This document shows, in pieces, positions 40,330 through 49,436 of a stretch of 64,000 bases of DNA. Source of the stretch: Neomesorhizobium sp963726065 (lineage in GTDB: Bacteria; Pseudomonadota; Alphaproteobacteria; Rhizobiales; Rhizobiaceae); assembly GCA_963726065.1 (NCBI GenBank), contig CAVSAU010000010.1, forward strand, positions 62,001 through 126,000, in the 5' to 3' direction. Every line of letters starts with the position of its first letter. Within the stretch, counting starts at the first letter, position 1. Below the pieces are notes generated by a model that did no database searches, was not told the DNA's origin, and saw only the letters and a program-made list of their open reading frames with translations. The position numbers and the translations under genes were made by a program.

Positions 40330-41268
40330 ATGGACAAGCTAGCATCCACACCGCCCTTCCGCGTCGCCGCGCTCTACCGGTTCTGCCGGCTGGAGGCGTT
40401 CGAGGCGCAGCAACAGCCGCTGGCCGCCTTCTGCTGCGCGCGTGGTATCAAGGGCACGCTGCTTCTCGCCCGCGAAGGCATCAACGGCACCGTGGCCGGC
40501 AGCGAGGCGGCTATTGCCGCCCTCATCGCCCATCTCGAGGCGATGCCTGAATTTTCTGAACTTGCCGGGCTCGAGGTCAAATATTCGAGTGCCGCCGAAA
40601 TGCCGTTTCACCGCATGAAGGTACGGCTTAAGAGAGAAATCGTCACCATGGGGGTGGAGGACATCGATCCGCTGACTGGGGCGGGCGCCTATGTCGAAAC
40701 TTCCGCCTGGAACGACCTGATCGCCGATCCCGACACCGTCGTCATCGACACCCGCAACGATTACGAGGTGGCGCTCGGCACCTTCCGCAACGCGCGCGAC
40801 CCCGCCACCAAAAGTTTTCGCGAATTCCCCGAATGGGTGGCCAGGCATCGCGGCGAGCTCGAGGGCCGCAAGGTGGCGATGTTCTGCACCGGCGGCATAC
40901 GCTGTGAGAAAGCCACCGCCTATGTCCGCTCGCTCGGCCTTGAAGAGGTGTATCACCTGAAGGGCGGCATCCTGAAATATCTGGAAGAGGTGCCGGCCGA
41001 ACAAAGCCTGTGGGAAGGCGAGTGCTTCGTCTTTGACGAACGCGTGTCGGTGACGCACGGGCTGGGCGAGGGCGAGGCGGAACTCTGCCGCGCCTGCCGC
41101 CACCCGCTAACCCCGTCCGAGCGCCAATCGCCGCTCTATGTTGCGGGCATTTCCTGCCAGCATTGCCACGGAACGCGCAGCGAGGAGGATCGCCGGCGTT
41201 ATGCCGAACGGCAGCGGCAGGTGGAACTCGCCGCCGCGCGTGGCCAACGCCGGCACATCGGCAGTTAG
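40330..41268 (+). CDS. trhO: tRNA uridine-34 hydroxylase (rhodanese-domain, UPF0176)
   Basis: Oxygen-dependent hydroxylation of U34 in tRNA, giving ho5U on the path to cmo5U-type modifications. The protein has 312 residues. The N-terminal acylphosphatase-like domain has GTLLLAREGINGTVAG. The rhodanese domain has VVIDTRNDYEVALGTF and the active-site loop FCTGGIRCEKA, whose Cys is the catalytic residue. The C-terminus carries a Cys-rich CRACRHPLT...CQHCHG cluster, likely zinc binding. Length and motifs match TrhO/YceA. Confidence 0.92.
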   Translation: MDKLASTPPFRVAALYRFCRLEAFEAQQQPLAAFCCARGIKGTLLLAREGINGTVAGSEAAIAALIAHLEAMPEFSELAGLEVKYSSAAEMPFHRMKVRLKREIVTMGVEDIDPLTGAGAYVETSAWNDLIADPDTVVIDTRNDYEVALGTFRNARDPATKSFREFPEWVARHRGELEGRKVAMFCTGGIRCEKATAYVRSLGLEEVYHLKGGILKYLEEVPAEQSLWEGECFVFDERVSVTHGLGEGEAELCRACRHPLTPSERQSPLYVAGISCQHCHGTRSEEDRRRYAERQRQVELAAARGQRRHIGS

Positions 41269-41646
41269 ATTGGCTGCGACGCCTCCGTCCCGTTCTCCCC
41301 GTCCGTACAATTGGGCAATCGCATAATCGACCCCCACTTCGGTTTGCTTTGCAAACCAGCTCTCCCTCGTTCGACGGGGGAGAGGATGCGCTGGCCGCAA
41401 TGTCGGGCTCCCTTCCTCTCCCTCTGGAGCGGGAGAGGTGATCCGAAGGGCCGGAGTGGTGAAGACGAACCATATGAAATAACCTCGAAAGTATCCGGTG
41501 AGGGGCAGTGCCGCGGTGACCGGGCACATCGCTCCCGGTCTCGAAACTCCGGTTTGGTCATTGTAATGTCGCGAAGGGCTGCCTACCTCACCGGCACCCA
41601 CAACCAGCCCGCGCCGCCGGCGACAGGCACACCACGGAGGCCCCGC
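41269..41646. repeat. 378-base gap filled with degenerate palindromic repeats
   Basis: About 41284-41455 contains several overlapping CTCCCC...GGGGAG-type palindromes, including CTCTCCCTCGTTCGACGGGG and CCTCTCCCTCTGGAGCGGGA. No supported gene is present. The DUF533 ribosome binding site (GGAGG) is at the right end. Confidence 0.5.
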
Positions 41647-42420
41647 ATGTTTGATCCGAAGAAGCTGCTCGACGAGCTGCTCGGTTCGAAGGTTCCCGGA
41701 ACCCAGTCGAGCGTCCGCGACAAGGCCGGCGAGGCCGCACAGCTTGCCAAGGACAATCCGCTGGCGGCGGGCGCGCTGGTGGCCGTGCTGCTCGGCACCG
41801 GCAGCGGCCGCAAGGTGACCGGCTCAGCGCTCAAGGTCGGCGGTCTCGCCGCCGTAGCCGGCCTCGCCTACAAGGCCTACCAGAACTATCAGCAGGGCAA
41901 ACAGCCGGCCGGCCAGACCACCGCCGCCGGCGAGCCCGAACTGCTGCCGCCGCCGGCCGACACCGGTTTCCACCCGGCCAACGCGCCGCAAGGCGAGCAT
42001 GAATTCGTGCTGACGCTGGTGCGCGCCATGATCGCCGCCGCCAATGCCGACGGCCATATCGACGATGCCGAGCGCAAGAAGATCGGCGACAAGCTTGCCG
42101 TATCGGGGCTTAACTCCGAAGCCGAGGAGTTCCTTCGGGCCGAGCTCGAAAACCCGATGTCGATCGACGACCTGGTGGCGTCGGTACAGACCGATGAGCA
42201 GCGGCTCGAACTCTACACCGCCTCGCGCCTCACCATCGACCCCGACAGTCGCGCCGAGCGTGGCTACCTTGATCTGCTCGCCGGCCGGCTGAAGCTGCCA
42301 GATGCGCTGATCGACCATGTCGAGGCGACGGTTTCGGCCGCAAAGGCTCCGATCGACACGGCCACTGCCGCGTTGGCCGGCACCTCGGTCCCTTCGGCGG
42401 GCAAGAAGTCGATCTGGTAA
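41647..42420 (+). CDS. DUF533 (YebE-like/TerB-fold) membrane-associated protein
   Basis: 257 residues from the ATG at 41647 with GGAGG six bases upstream. The N-terminal half starts MFDPKKLLDELLGSKVPG and has one hydrophobic glycine-rich helix (ALVAVLLGTGSG...VGGLAAVAGLAYKAYQNYQQG). The C-terminal half is the TerB-like helical DUF533 domain (LVRAMIAAANADGHIDDAERKKI...ASRLTIDPDSRAERGYLDLLA). Function unknown; homologues are common inner-membrane proteins of Proteobacteria. Confidence 0.88.
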   Translation: MFDPKKLLDELLGSKVPGTQSSVRDKAGEAAQLAKDNPLAAGALVAVLLGTGSGRKVTGSALKVGGLAAVAGLAYKAYQNYQQGKQPAGQTTAAGEPELLPPPADTGFHPANAPQGEHEFVLTLVRAMIAAANADGHIDDAERKKIGDKLAVSGLNSEAEEFLRAELENPMSIDDLVASVQTDEQRLELYTASRLTIDPDSRAERGYLDLLAGRLKLPDALIDHVEATVSAAKAPIDTATAALAGTSVPSAGKKSIW

Positions 42421-42460
42421 GAGTTTTCGCTTGAAGGAGCGGGCGGCGACACTGGCGACA

Positions 42461-42510
42461 CCTTCGCCCCGTTTACGGGGAGAGGGTGGCCCGAAGGGCC
42501 GGGTGAGGGC
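42461..42510. repeat. Copy of the CGCCCCGTTTACGGGGAGAG repeat
   Basis: A palindrome followed by the GGTGGCCCGAAGGGCC hairpin and GGGTGAGGGC, a typical composite unit of this family, in the 308-base gap after the DUF533 gene. Confidence 0.65.
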
Positions 42511-42618
42511 ATTTTCTGTGCACTACGCCCTCCCCAGCGTTAAGCTTTCGTTAACCGGCAAAGCGCATGATTTTATCATTCGGACCGGCTATCCTCCTCC
42601 CAGGCTAGGTCCAGATTG

Positions 42619-42645
42619 GGGCGGTCGCCAATGACCGCCCTTTTT
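42619..42645 (+). terminator. Rho-independent terminator upstream of the SDR gene
   Basis: GGGCGGTC (42619-42626), loop GCCAAT, GACCGCCC (42633-42640), then TTTTT. It lies 84 bases before the SDR start, so it terminates the DUF533 transcript or forms an attenuator for the SDR gene. Confidence 0.85.
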
Positions 42646-42728
42646 GTGACCCGCCTTTTGCTGTCACCCTTGCGTTGCCTCTCATCTTCTGGGATGCAAA
42701 AACCCTTTTCAGTTAGGGAGGATCCGCC

Positions 42729-43484
42729 ATGACCAGCAACAGGACAGCCGTCGTCACGGGTGCGGGAACCGGCATCGGCAAGGCGGTCGCCACGGCGCTG
42801 CTCAGGGCCGGCTGGAACACAGTGTTCTGCGGCCGCCGGCGCGCGGTGCTCGATGAAGCCATCAGGCAAGCCGGCAAGACCGACGCTAGGGCGCTGGCGA
42901 TCGCCTGCGACGTGTCCAGCGCGGACGAGGTGGACGATCTTTTCGAGACGGCGGCCGAAGCCTTCGGGCGCATCGACCTGCTCTTCAACAATGCCGGCAT
43001 GGGCTACAAGTCGACCCCCATCGACGAGATCCCGGTCGAGGTGTGGAACCAGGTGGTGGGCGTCAACCTCACCGGTTCCTTCCTATGCGCGCGCAAGGCG
43101 TTCGGCATGATGCGGCGGCAGAAGCCGCAGGGCGGGCGCATCATCAACAACGGCTCGGTGTCGGCCTACGCGCCGCGGCCGGGTTCGGTGCCCTACACCG
43201 CGACCAAGCACGCCATCACAGGGCTCACCAAAACGCTGGCGCTGGACGGCCGGCCCTACGACATCGCCTGCGGCCAGATCGACATCGGCAACGCGCTGAC
43301 CGAGATGGCGGCACCGATGACGGTGGGCGTGCCGCAGGCCAACGGCTCCATCGCCGCCGAAGCGGTGATGGACGTGCAGCATGTCGCCGACGCGGTGGTC
43401 CACATGGCCGGACTGCCGCTCGACGCCAACGTGCTGTTCATAACGGTCATGGCGACCAAGATGCCATATGTCGGGCGCGGCTAG
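42729..43484 (+). CDS. Short-chain dehydrogenase/reductase
   Basis: 251 residues. The classical SDR motifs are VVTGAGTGIGKAVA (the Gly-rich NAD(P) loop), LFNNAGMGY (NNAG), the catalytic Ser in INNGSVSAYAPRPGSVPYTATKHA, and the Tyr-x3-Lys (YTATK). CGRRRAVLD after strand 2 suggests NADP preference. GGGAGG eight bases upstream fixes the start at 42729. The substrate is unknown. It stands alone between a terminator and a repeat-rich gap. Confidence 0.88.
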   Translation: MTSNRTAVVTGAGTGIGKAVATALLRAGWNTVFCGRRRAVLDEAIRQAGKTDARALAIACDVSSADEVDDLFETAAEAFGRIDLLFNNAGMGYKSTPIDEIPVEVWNQVVGVNLTGSFLCARKAFGMMRRQKPQGGRIINNGSVSAYAPRPGSVPYTATKHAITGLTKTLALDGRPYDIACGQIDIGNALTEMAAPMTVGVPQANGSIAAEAVMDVQHVADAVVHMAGLPLDANVLFITVMATKMPYVGRG

Positions 43485-43708
43485 GTTTCTTCACCTCCCC
43501 TATGGGGAGTTCGTGCCGTAGGCGCGGGGGATCCAGCAACGCCTCCGCTCCCCTCCTCGCGTCCTTACGGGGAGGGGAGCAGTTACACTTCCTAAGCACC
43601 CCCACTCGCTGGCTCGGCGCCTCTCCCACTGCCCGGGGCAGAGAAAAGCGGAAATCTCGGCGTCTTTCCTCTCCCCCGGCGACGACGTCTGCCTTGCCAC
43701 GCCAAAAA

Positions 43709-43728
43709 TATCTGACTAAAGTCAGGTA
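43709..43728. promoter_or_regulatory. Palindromic operator touching the MarR-GNAT start codon
   Basis: CTGACT-AA-AGTCAG (43712-43725) lies in an imperfect 20-base palindrome that ends at the base before the ATG. Position and symmetry suggest autorepression by the MarR domain encoded immediately downstream. Confidence 0.6.
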
Positions 43729-44613
43729 ATGCAAAACGAAGAGATCGGGCAGGTCCGCCGCTTTAACCGCGTGGTGACGCAGCGCGTCGGTGCGCTGCAG
43801 GACAGCTATCTCAGCCGTGGGCGTCCGTTGGGCGAGGCGCGGCTGGTCTTCGAGGCGGGCCTGTCGGAAAGCGTGGATGTCAGCAGCCTTCGGCAAAGGC
43901 TCGGGCTCGATTCAGGCTATCTCAGCCGGCTGCTGCGATCGCTCGAAGGGCAGGGAGTCGTGGAGGTGCGGCGCAAGGCCAACGATGGCCGGGCCCGGCA
44001 GGTCCACCTGACGCAGAAGGGGCGCGGCGAGTTCGAAACCTACAATGTGCTGTCAAACCAGCTTGCGGCCTCGCTCCTTTCGCCGCTCCAGCCCGCGCAG
44101 CGCACGCGCCTTGTCGCCGCCATGGCCGAGGTGGAACGCTTGATGCGCGCCTCGGCGGTGGAAATCGCGGTTGAGCCTGCCGACAGCGCGGATGCCTGGT
44201 GGTGCCTGGAGCAATATTATGCCGAGCTCGCCGAGCGCTTCGAAGCGGGTTTTGATCCCCTGCTGGGCAATACCTTCCATGCCGTCGAGATGACGCCGCC
44301 GGCGGGCTGGTTCGTCCTGGCGCGTCTCGACGGCGCCCCTATCGGCTGCGGCGCGCTGAAGGCGCTGGATAGGCAAGCCGGCGAAATCAAGCGGGTGTGG
44401 ACAGCGCCGCAGGCGCGCGGAATGGGCGTCGCCAGCCGGCTGATGGACAGGCTCGAAGCGCTCGGCCGGGAGGCAGGCTTCAAGATCCTGCAGCTCGACA
44501 CCAACAAGGCGCTGTCGGAGGCGCATGCGCTCTACCGCAAGCGCGGCTACCACGAGATCGGCCGCTACAACGACAACCCCTACGCCCACCACTGGTTCGA
44601 GAAGGCGCTTTGA
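43729..44613 (+). CDS. MarR-type regulator fused to a GNAT acetyltransferase
   Basis: 294 residues. The N-terminal 150 residues are a MarR winged helix (LRQRLGLDSGYLSRLLRSLEGQGVVEVRRKANDGRARQ). The C-terminal 140 residues are a GNAT domain (VKRVWTAPQARGMGVASRL-like: IKRVWTAPQARGMGVAS, with the acetyl-CoA Q-x-x-R-G-x-G/A loop, and ALYRKRGYHEIGRYNDNPYAHHWFEK at the end). Fusions of this type are widespread; the substrate and regulated genes are unknown. A palindrome abuts the start, and there is little room for a ribosome binding site. Confidence 0.9.
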   Translation: MQNEEIGQVRRFNRVVTQRVGALQDSYLSRGRPLGEARLVFEAGLSESVDVSSLRQRLGLDSGYLSRLLRSLEGQGVVEVRRKANDGRARQVHLTQKGRGEFETYNVLSNQLAASLLSPLQPAQRTRLVAAMAEVERLMRASAVEIAVEPADSADAWWCLEQYYAELAERFEAGFDPLLGNTFHAVEMTPPAGWFVLARLDGAPIGCGALKALDRQAGEIKRVWTAPQARGMGVASRLMDRLEALGREAGFKILQLDTNKALSEAHALYRKRGYHEIGRYNDNPYAHHWFEKAL

Positions 44614-44739
44614 GGCGTCTCCGCCGCCGCCCTCCTCCTTTTGGAACTGGTACATACTCGGCCGGCTTATCGCAGTCGCGGCGGACGCCCTGTCTGGCAT
44701 TCGGGGAGCGAGCAGTCGCGCATGGATAGAGCTGAGCCA

Positions 44740-45596
44740 ATGGCCGATGTCAAAACGAAGCCGCAATGGGAGATCACACCGACGCCGTCTGCCGATCCGC
44801 TTTCGGGCTCGGCGCCATCAAGTTCTCCGGCTGTCGCTGGCTACCTTGCTGCGGTTGCCATGACGGCCGTCGCCACGCTGGTGGCCGTCAGCGTTGACCT
44901 TGGGTGACGATCCCGAATCGGTCCCTCATATTCGTCGTGCCTGTGGTCATCGCAGGCGTTTGGTTCGGCGTCGGCCCCTCCCTCTGCGTGGCCCTGCTTG
45001 GTGCTCTTGCCTACAATTCTGCGCCTCGCTACTCGCTCTCCGTCGAAGACACGGCAAACATCTGGGCGATCGCACTGCTTTTTACCGTCGGGCTTATCGT
45101 GAGTGGCGTTGCCTACACTTCGGGGCGGAGGGCGGCTGACGCAGTCCGCCTGCAAAGGCAGGCGATCGTGCTGCAAGGCGACAGCTGCGACGTCGTGGCG
45201 GCCGGAAACACGCAGACGATCGTTTCAATCACTTGTGAAGCTCTTTCGCTGCTTTTCCAGGTTCCCGTCGTCGTGATGCTGGTTACGGAAAGCAAAGTCA
45301 TTTCCGTCAAGGACAGCGGCCTGAAGCCTCAGGAGGCCGAATTGGAGGCGGCGCAATCGTCGCTAGCGGCAGGGACTGTCATGAGCGCCGGAATCTACCC
45401 CTCCTTGACCTCGCGCTTTGACTTTTGGCCGGTGTCGACTGCGGCGGGTGAGGGCGCCGTCATCGGAATCGCATTCGACCCCGACGACCGTCCTTCGACG
45501 CCTGATACGCTGGTCGATATCGTCGGGAGTGTCTTGGCGCTGGCGTTGGACCGGCAGCATCTCCCGGACGGCCGCAATGCCCGGTCCGCGGGTTGA
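44740..45596 (+). pseudogene. KdpD-like DUF4118/GAF sensor fragment without kinase domain, frame broken
   Basis: After a short Pro/Ser-rich N-terminus come about four membrane helices of the DUF4118 type (VAGYLAAVAMTAVATLVAV, LIFVVPVVIAGVWFGVGPS, LCVALLGALAY, WAIALLFTVGLIVSGVAYTSG). A GAF-like domain follows (CEALSLLFQVPVVVMLVTES...ALDRQHL). The histidine-kinase DHp and ATPase domains expected after this are absent; the frame stops at 45596. A missing base near 44900 splits the gene (286 codons when corrected). It is either a kinase-less sensor or a decayed KdpD-family kinase. The start may instead be the ATG at 44722. Confidence 0.65.
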
Positions 45597-45922
45597 ACGC
45601 GACGGCGGCGGAGGCGGAGGGGGATAGGTCCTGTTCCAACGCTGCCTTGGAGGTGACGGCGACAACATAGTCTCCCCTCAAAGGAAGCGGCCAACATTGT
45701 CGCGCCAGCTTTGCCGGACCGCTCTTTACTGACTTCGTCTCTCTTGTGCCTGTCGAAGGGCGGACCATCTCTCCGCAAACGGGCAGAAGGAGGCGGCGCG
45801 CGACGCCGACGCACCCCTCCGGCGCCGGCCTCGAAGGGTGTTGTAAACGTGACACAGAGGCTGCGCTATCCGATCGCAGCCCTTGGGCCCTTGGTTGACA
45901 ATTTCGAACCCCCCACTCCAAG
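45597..45922. other. 326-base gap with a degenerate palindromic repeat
   Basis: About 45740-45800 contains a CGAAGGGCGGACCATCTCTC... repeat of the intergenic type. No start codon or signal peptide for the downstream barrel fragment is present, which supports its being a remnant. Confidence 0.4.
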
Positions 45923-46387
45923 TTGAAACCGGGCGGGATCGATGGCACCAGCGTCGCCGCCTCGATCGAAGCAGGCGTACCATTCGCGATCGCCGACGGT
46001 TGGGCGATCGAGCCGCAGGCGCAGCTGATCTGGCAGCGCATCGATTTCGATGACACCAGCGATCCGTTCTCCCAGATCACCCATGAAGCGTTCGACGCGG
46101 TGACCGGGCGGCTGGGCGCGCGCCTGGAGTACAGGAGAGGAGAACTTCTGGCGCATCTTGGCGCCAACCTGTGGCACGGCTTCGACGAGGGCCCATCCGC
46201 GGTCACCTTCAACACCACTCCGATACTGATTACCAGCAAAGGGACCTGGCTCGATTTCAACGGCGGCGTTGCGTACACGATCAGCGAGAATCTGTCCGCC
46301 TTCGGCGACGTCGGCTACTCTTTCGATGTCGAAGGCAGCGATCACAATCTGTTCGGTGGCCAGATCGGCCTCAAGCTGAGATGGTAG
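45923..46387 (+). pseudogene. Autotransporter beta-barrel C-terminal remnant
   Basis: About 155 codons encode the last part of an autotransporter translocator barrel: VAASIEAGVPFAIADGWAIEPQAQLIWQ, TGRLGARLEYR, VAYTISENLSAFGDVGYSF and the terminal GGQIGLKLRW with the outer-membrane Trp signature. The frame opens only at 45899 after a stop; the first possible start is a TTG. There is no passenger domain and no signal peptide, so this is a 5'-deleted remnant. It sits next to the kinase-less sensor fragment. Confidence 0.75.
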
Positions 46388-46498
46388 ACTTTCCGCAGCG
46401 GCCCTTGACGGTCGCATCGCCGGCGGGTGCTGTTCGGCGAGGACGCGGATTGGCGGCGCCGCCGCCCGCAAATGAAATGACCGGATAAGCTCTTTTTC

Positions 46499-47236
46499 AT
46501 GAACCAGCTCATTGCCTATGTGATCGACGGACATGAACTGCGAATTCGGCCGGCGCCCCTGGAGCGCCAATGGATGGACGACAGCGATCAGCGTTTCGCC
46601 TATCGTTGCCTGCCGCTGAACATAGCCAACGCCCATGGTTGGGAGATTTTGTGCACCGCCGCCTTTTCCGCGATCTGGGATGGCAGGCAAACCAACGATG
46701 CAATTCGCCTCAAGTCTAAACCCGAAGCCGTATCGCCGGCAGTCTCCCATTTCGGCGGCGGCATTCTGACATTTCACATCCCGTGCCTTTTCCGGACCGA
46801 TCCCGGCGTGGACCTGTTCGTAACCGGACCGGTCAATCGGCCGAAGGACGCGATCTCTGCCCTGTCAGGCATCATCGAGACCGACTGGTCACCTTACACA
46901 TTCACCATGAACTGGAAATTCACGCGCCCGAACCAACGCGTGCATTTCGAGATCGACGAACCTTTCTGCCATCTGTTTCCGCTCGCACGCGGCAGCCTTG
47001 AGGACGTCGCGCCAACCATCCGCAAGCTTTCGGAAAACCCCGAACTCGATCGAGAATTCAGGGATTGGTCGGAGAGGCGCGATACTTTTAACTCCACGCT
47101 TGCGGTCCCGGCATCAAAGGCCGCTCAGGAGAAGTGGCAGAAATCGTACTTCAAGGGTGTTCACCCATCCGGCGCAGCCGGATCGAAAGACCACCGCAGC
47201 CGGCTGCGCCTGCGGCCTTTCAAGCATGAACGGTGA
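46499..47236 (+). CDS. DUF6065 family protein
   Basis: 245 residues. The family pattern is clear: IRPAPLERQWMDDSDQRFAYRCLPLNIANAHGWEI, AVSHFGGGILTFHIPCLFRT, TGPVNRPKDAISALSGIIETDW, TFTMNWKFTRPNQ and a final EFRDWSERRDTFN. No biochemical function is established to my knowledge. The many conserved Trp, His and Asp residues suggest an enzyme or a ligand-binding jelly roll. It starts 111 bases after the autotransporter remnant and converges on the aminotransferase gene. Confidence 0.75.
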   Translation: MNQLIAYVIDGHELRIRPAPLERQWMDDSDQRFAYRCLPLNIANAHGWEILCTAAFSAIWDGRQTNDAIRLKSKPEAVSPAVSHFGGGILTFHIPCLFRTDPGVDLFVTGPVNRPKDAISALSGIIETDWSPYTFTMNWKFTRPNQRVHFEIDEPFCHLFPLARGSLEDVAPTIRKLSENPELDREFRDWSERRDTFNSTLAVPASKAAQEKWQKSYFKGVHPSGAAGSKDHRSRLRLRPFKHER

Positions 47237-47275
47237 TCGGCCGTCGCGGCCCTTGGTCCGCGATCCCGCCCCGGC

Positions 47276-48460
47276 TTATTTCTTGAGGAAATCCCCGATC
47301 CTGTCGATCGCTCGCAGGATGTTCTCTTCCGAGTTGGCGTAGGAGAGGCGGATGTAACCTTCGCCGAGGATGCCGAAATCCGGGCCGCCGATCAGCGCCA
47401 CGCCGGCTTCCTCTAGCAGCGCGGAGGCCAGCTTCTTGGCCTTCCAGCCGGTCCCGGAGACATTGGGGAAAGCATAGAAGGCGCCTTTCGGCGTGATGCA
47501 GGAGACACCCGGCAGTCCGTTCAGCCCTTCCACCACCACCTTCCGCCGGCAGTCGAAGGCCTGCATCATCTTCGTCACCTCGTCCTGCGGGCCGTCGATC
47601 GCGGCGATGCCGGCAAACTGGCTTGGCGCGTTGACGCAGGACCAGCAATTCACCGCAAGCTTGCGCACCTTGTCGTAAAGGTGGTTGCTCTCGGGCGCGT
47701 TCGGCCAGATCGACCAGCCCATGCGCCAGCCGGTCATCGCCCAGGTCTTCGACCAGCCGTTGAGCACGATGAGACGCTCGCGGATCTGCGGGAACTGCAA
47801 AAGCGAGCAATGCGTCTCGCCGTCATAGGTCATCACGTCGTAGATTTCGTCCGACAGGATGGCGACATGCGGATGCGCTTCCAGGCCCTTCACCAGTTTC
47901 TCGATCTCGGCGCGCGGGGTGACGCCGCCGGTCGGGTTGGCCGGCGAGTTGAGGATCAGCAGCCTGGTCTGCGGCGAAATCAGCGAAAGCGTTTCGTCGG
48001 CCGAAAAGGCAAAGCCGTTCTCCTCGCGGATCGGCACCGGAACCGGCCTGGCGCCGGTGAACTCGATCATCGAGCGGTAGATCGGAAAGCCGGGGTCGGG
48101 ATAGAGGATTTCGGCACCCGGTTCCCCGAACATGATGATTGCAGCATACATTGTGGGCTTGCCGCCCGGCAGGATCATGACGTTTTCCGGCGACACCTCG
48201 ATGCCGGTGGTGGAGAGCGTGCGTCGCACCACCGCCTCGCGGGTGGCCAGAAGCCCGGTCGCCGGCGTGTAGCCATGGTGGCCGTCGCGCAGCGCCTTGA
48301 TCGCAGCCTCCACGATATGGGCCGGTGTTTTGAAATCCGGCTGCCCGATGCCGAGATTGACGATGTCCTTGCCTTCAGCGGCAAGGGCGGTTGCCCGCGC
48401 CAGCACAGCAAAGGCGTTTTCTTCGCCGAGGCGATCGAAGGCGGGAACTGTGTGGAGCAT
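47276..48460 (-). CDS. Class I/II PLP-dependent aminotransferase (aspartate aminotransferase-like)
   Basis: 394 residues, fold-type I. Visible are NLGIGQPDFKTPAHI, YTPATGLLATREAV, the LNSPANPTGGV segment binding the PLP ring, SDEIYDVMTYDG, and the Schiff-base Lys in LNGWSKTWAMTGWRMGW. The substrate-carboxylate Arg is in the terminal YIRLSYANSEENI. Candidate substrates are aspartate, alanine or aromatic amino acids; context gives no further clue. Intact and monocistronic. Confidence 0.9.
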   Translation of the reverse strand: MLHTVPAFDRLGEENAFAVLARATALAAEGKDIVNLGIGQPDFKTPAHIVEAAIKALRDGHHGYTPATGLLATREAVVRRTLSTTGIEVSPENVMILPGGKPTMYAAIIMFGEPGAEILYPDPGFPIYRSMIEFTGARPVPVPIREENGFAFSADETLSLISPQTRLLILNSPANPTGGVTPRAEIEKLVKGLEAHPHVAILSDEIYDVMTYDGETHCSLLQFPQIRERLIVLNGWSKTWAMTGWRMGWSIWPNAPESNHLYDKVRKLAVNCWSCVNAPSQFAGIAAIDGPQDEVTKMMQAFDCRRKVVVEGLNGLPGVSCITPKGAFYAFPNVSGTGWKAKKLASALLEEAGVALIGGPDFGILGEGYIRLSYANSEENILRAIDRIGDFLKK

Positions 48461-48642
48461 TCTGTTGACCCGGTTTGGTGCTAGCGGATGAGCCTGAAAA
48501 CCGGTTCCGGTTCGCCAGGGATCATGCGCGGATTCAAAGTCTTACAGCGCGTTTCGCGCGTCTGAATGAAGCGCTGCGCTATAATGGCGGCAGGCATTTT
48601 TGAAAGTGTCCGCTTCGCCTGTCAAACGCAAAGGAATTTTCG

Positions 48643-49338
48643 GTGTCAAACGATCTGAACAACTGGCAGCCGCGTCCGCGTCCCGCGCGCAAGGTCATGG
48701 AAGGCCGCTACGTCCGGCTGGAGCCGCTCAGCGCTGCAAAACATGGTGACGGGCTGTTCGAAGCGGCGACCGCCGGCGATGCCGACGATCGCTTCCGCTG
48801 GCTCGGCGAATATACGCCACAAAGCCGCGCCGCTTTCCAGCCCTGGCTGGAAACGGCCGAGGCGAGCGAGGACCCGCTCTATTTCACCGTCATCGACAAG
48901 GCGTCCGGCAAGGTCGCCGGGCGGCAGACTTTCCTGCGCATCGACCCGGCCAACGGCGTCATCGAGATCGGCCATATCCACTGGGGGCCGCTGATGCAGC
49001 GCCGGCCCGCAGCCACCGAGGCGCATTATCTGTTCATGCGCCACATTTTCGACGATCTCGGCTACCGGCGCTGGGAGTGGAAGTGCAACAACCGCAACGA
49101 GCCTTCCAAGCGTGCAGCGTTGCGTTTCGGGTTCCAGCCGGAAGGGGTTTTCCGCCAGGCCATGGTGATCAAGGGCGAGAACCGCGACACCGCCTGGTTT
49201 TCGATCATCGACAAGGAATGGCCGGCCTTGCGCAAGGCCTATGAGGCGTGGCTCGATCCGGCTAACTTCGACGCTCAGGGCCAGCAGAAGCGGCGGCTGG
49301 AAGAGATGCGGGCGAGTATCGGACTGAAAAGTGCGTAG
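48643..49338 (+). CDS. RimJ/RimL-type GNAT acetyltransferase
   Basis: 231 residues from a GTG at 48643 with AAGGA seven bases upstream. The GNAT fold of the RimJ/L branch is visible: GRYVRLEPLSAAKHGDGLFEA, the IEIGHIHWGPLMQRRPAATEA acetyl-CoA region, and YRRWEWKCNNRNEPSKRAALRFGFQPEGVFRQ, the typical end of the domain. Substrate not known; relatives act on N-terminal amines or small molecules. Confidence 0.88.
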   Translation: MSNDLNNWQPRPRPARKVMEGRYVRLEPLSAAKHGDGLFEAATAGDADDRFRWLGEYTPQSRAAFQPWLETAEASEDPLYFTVIDKASGKVAGRQTFLRIDPANGVIEIGHIHWGPLMQRRPAATEAHYLFMRHIFDDLGYRRWEWKCNNRNEPSKRAALRFGFQPEGVFRQAMVIKGENRDTAWFSIIDKEWPALRKAYEAWLDPANFDAQGQQKRRLEEMRASIGLKSA

Positions 49339-49351
49339 CGGCTTTCGGAAG

Positions 49352-49411
49352 AATCCGATGCTGAAACAAAGGATAGAGCAGCGAAGGCGATTCTGATCTA
49401 GCGTTCGCTAC
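49352..49411. repeat. GAGCAGCGAAGG...TAGCGTTCGCT repeat, copy 1
   Basis: The element (AATCCGATGCTGAAACAAAG then GATAGAGCAGCGAAGG...GCGTTCGCTACT) lies just before the CDF gene. A second copy in the opposite orientation occurs at 60991-61053. Confidence 0.7.
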
Positions 49412-49436
49412 TCCAGGCCGGTTAGGAGAACAACGC

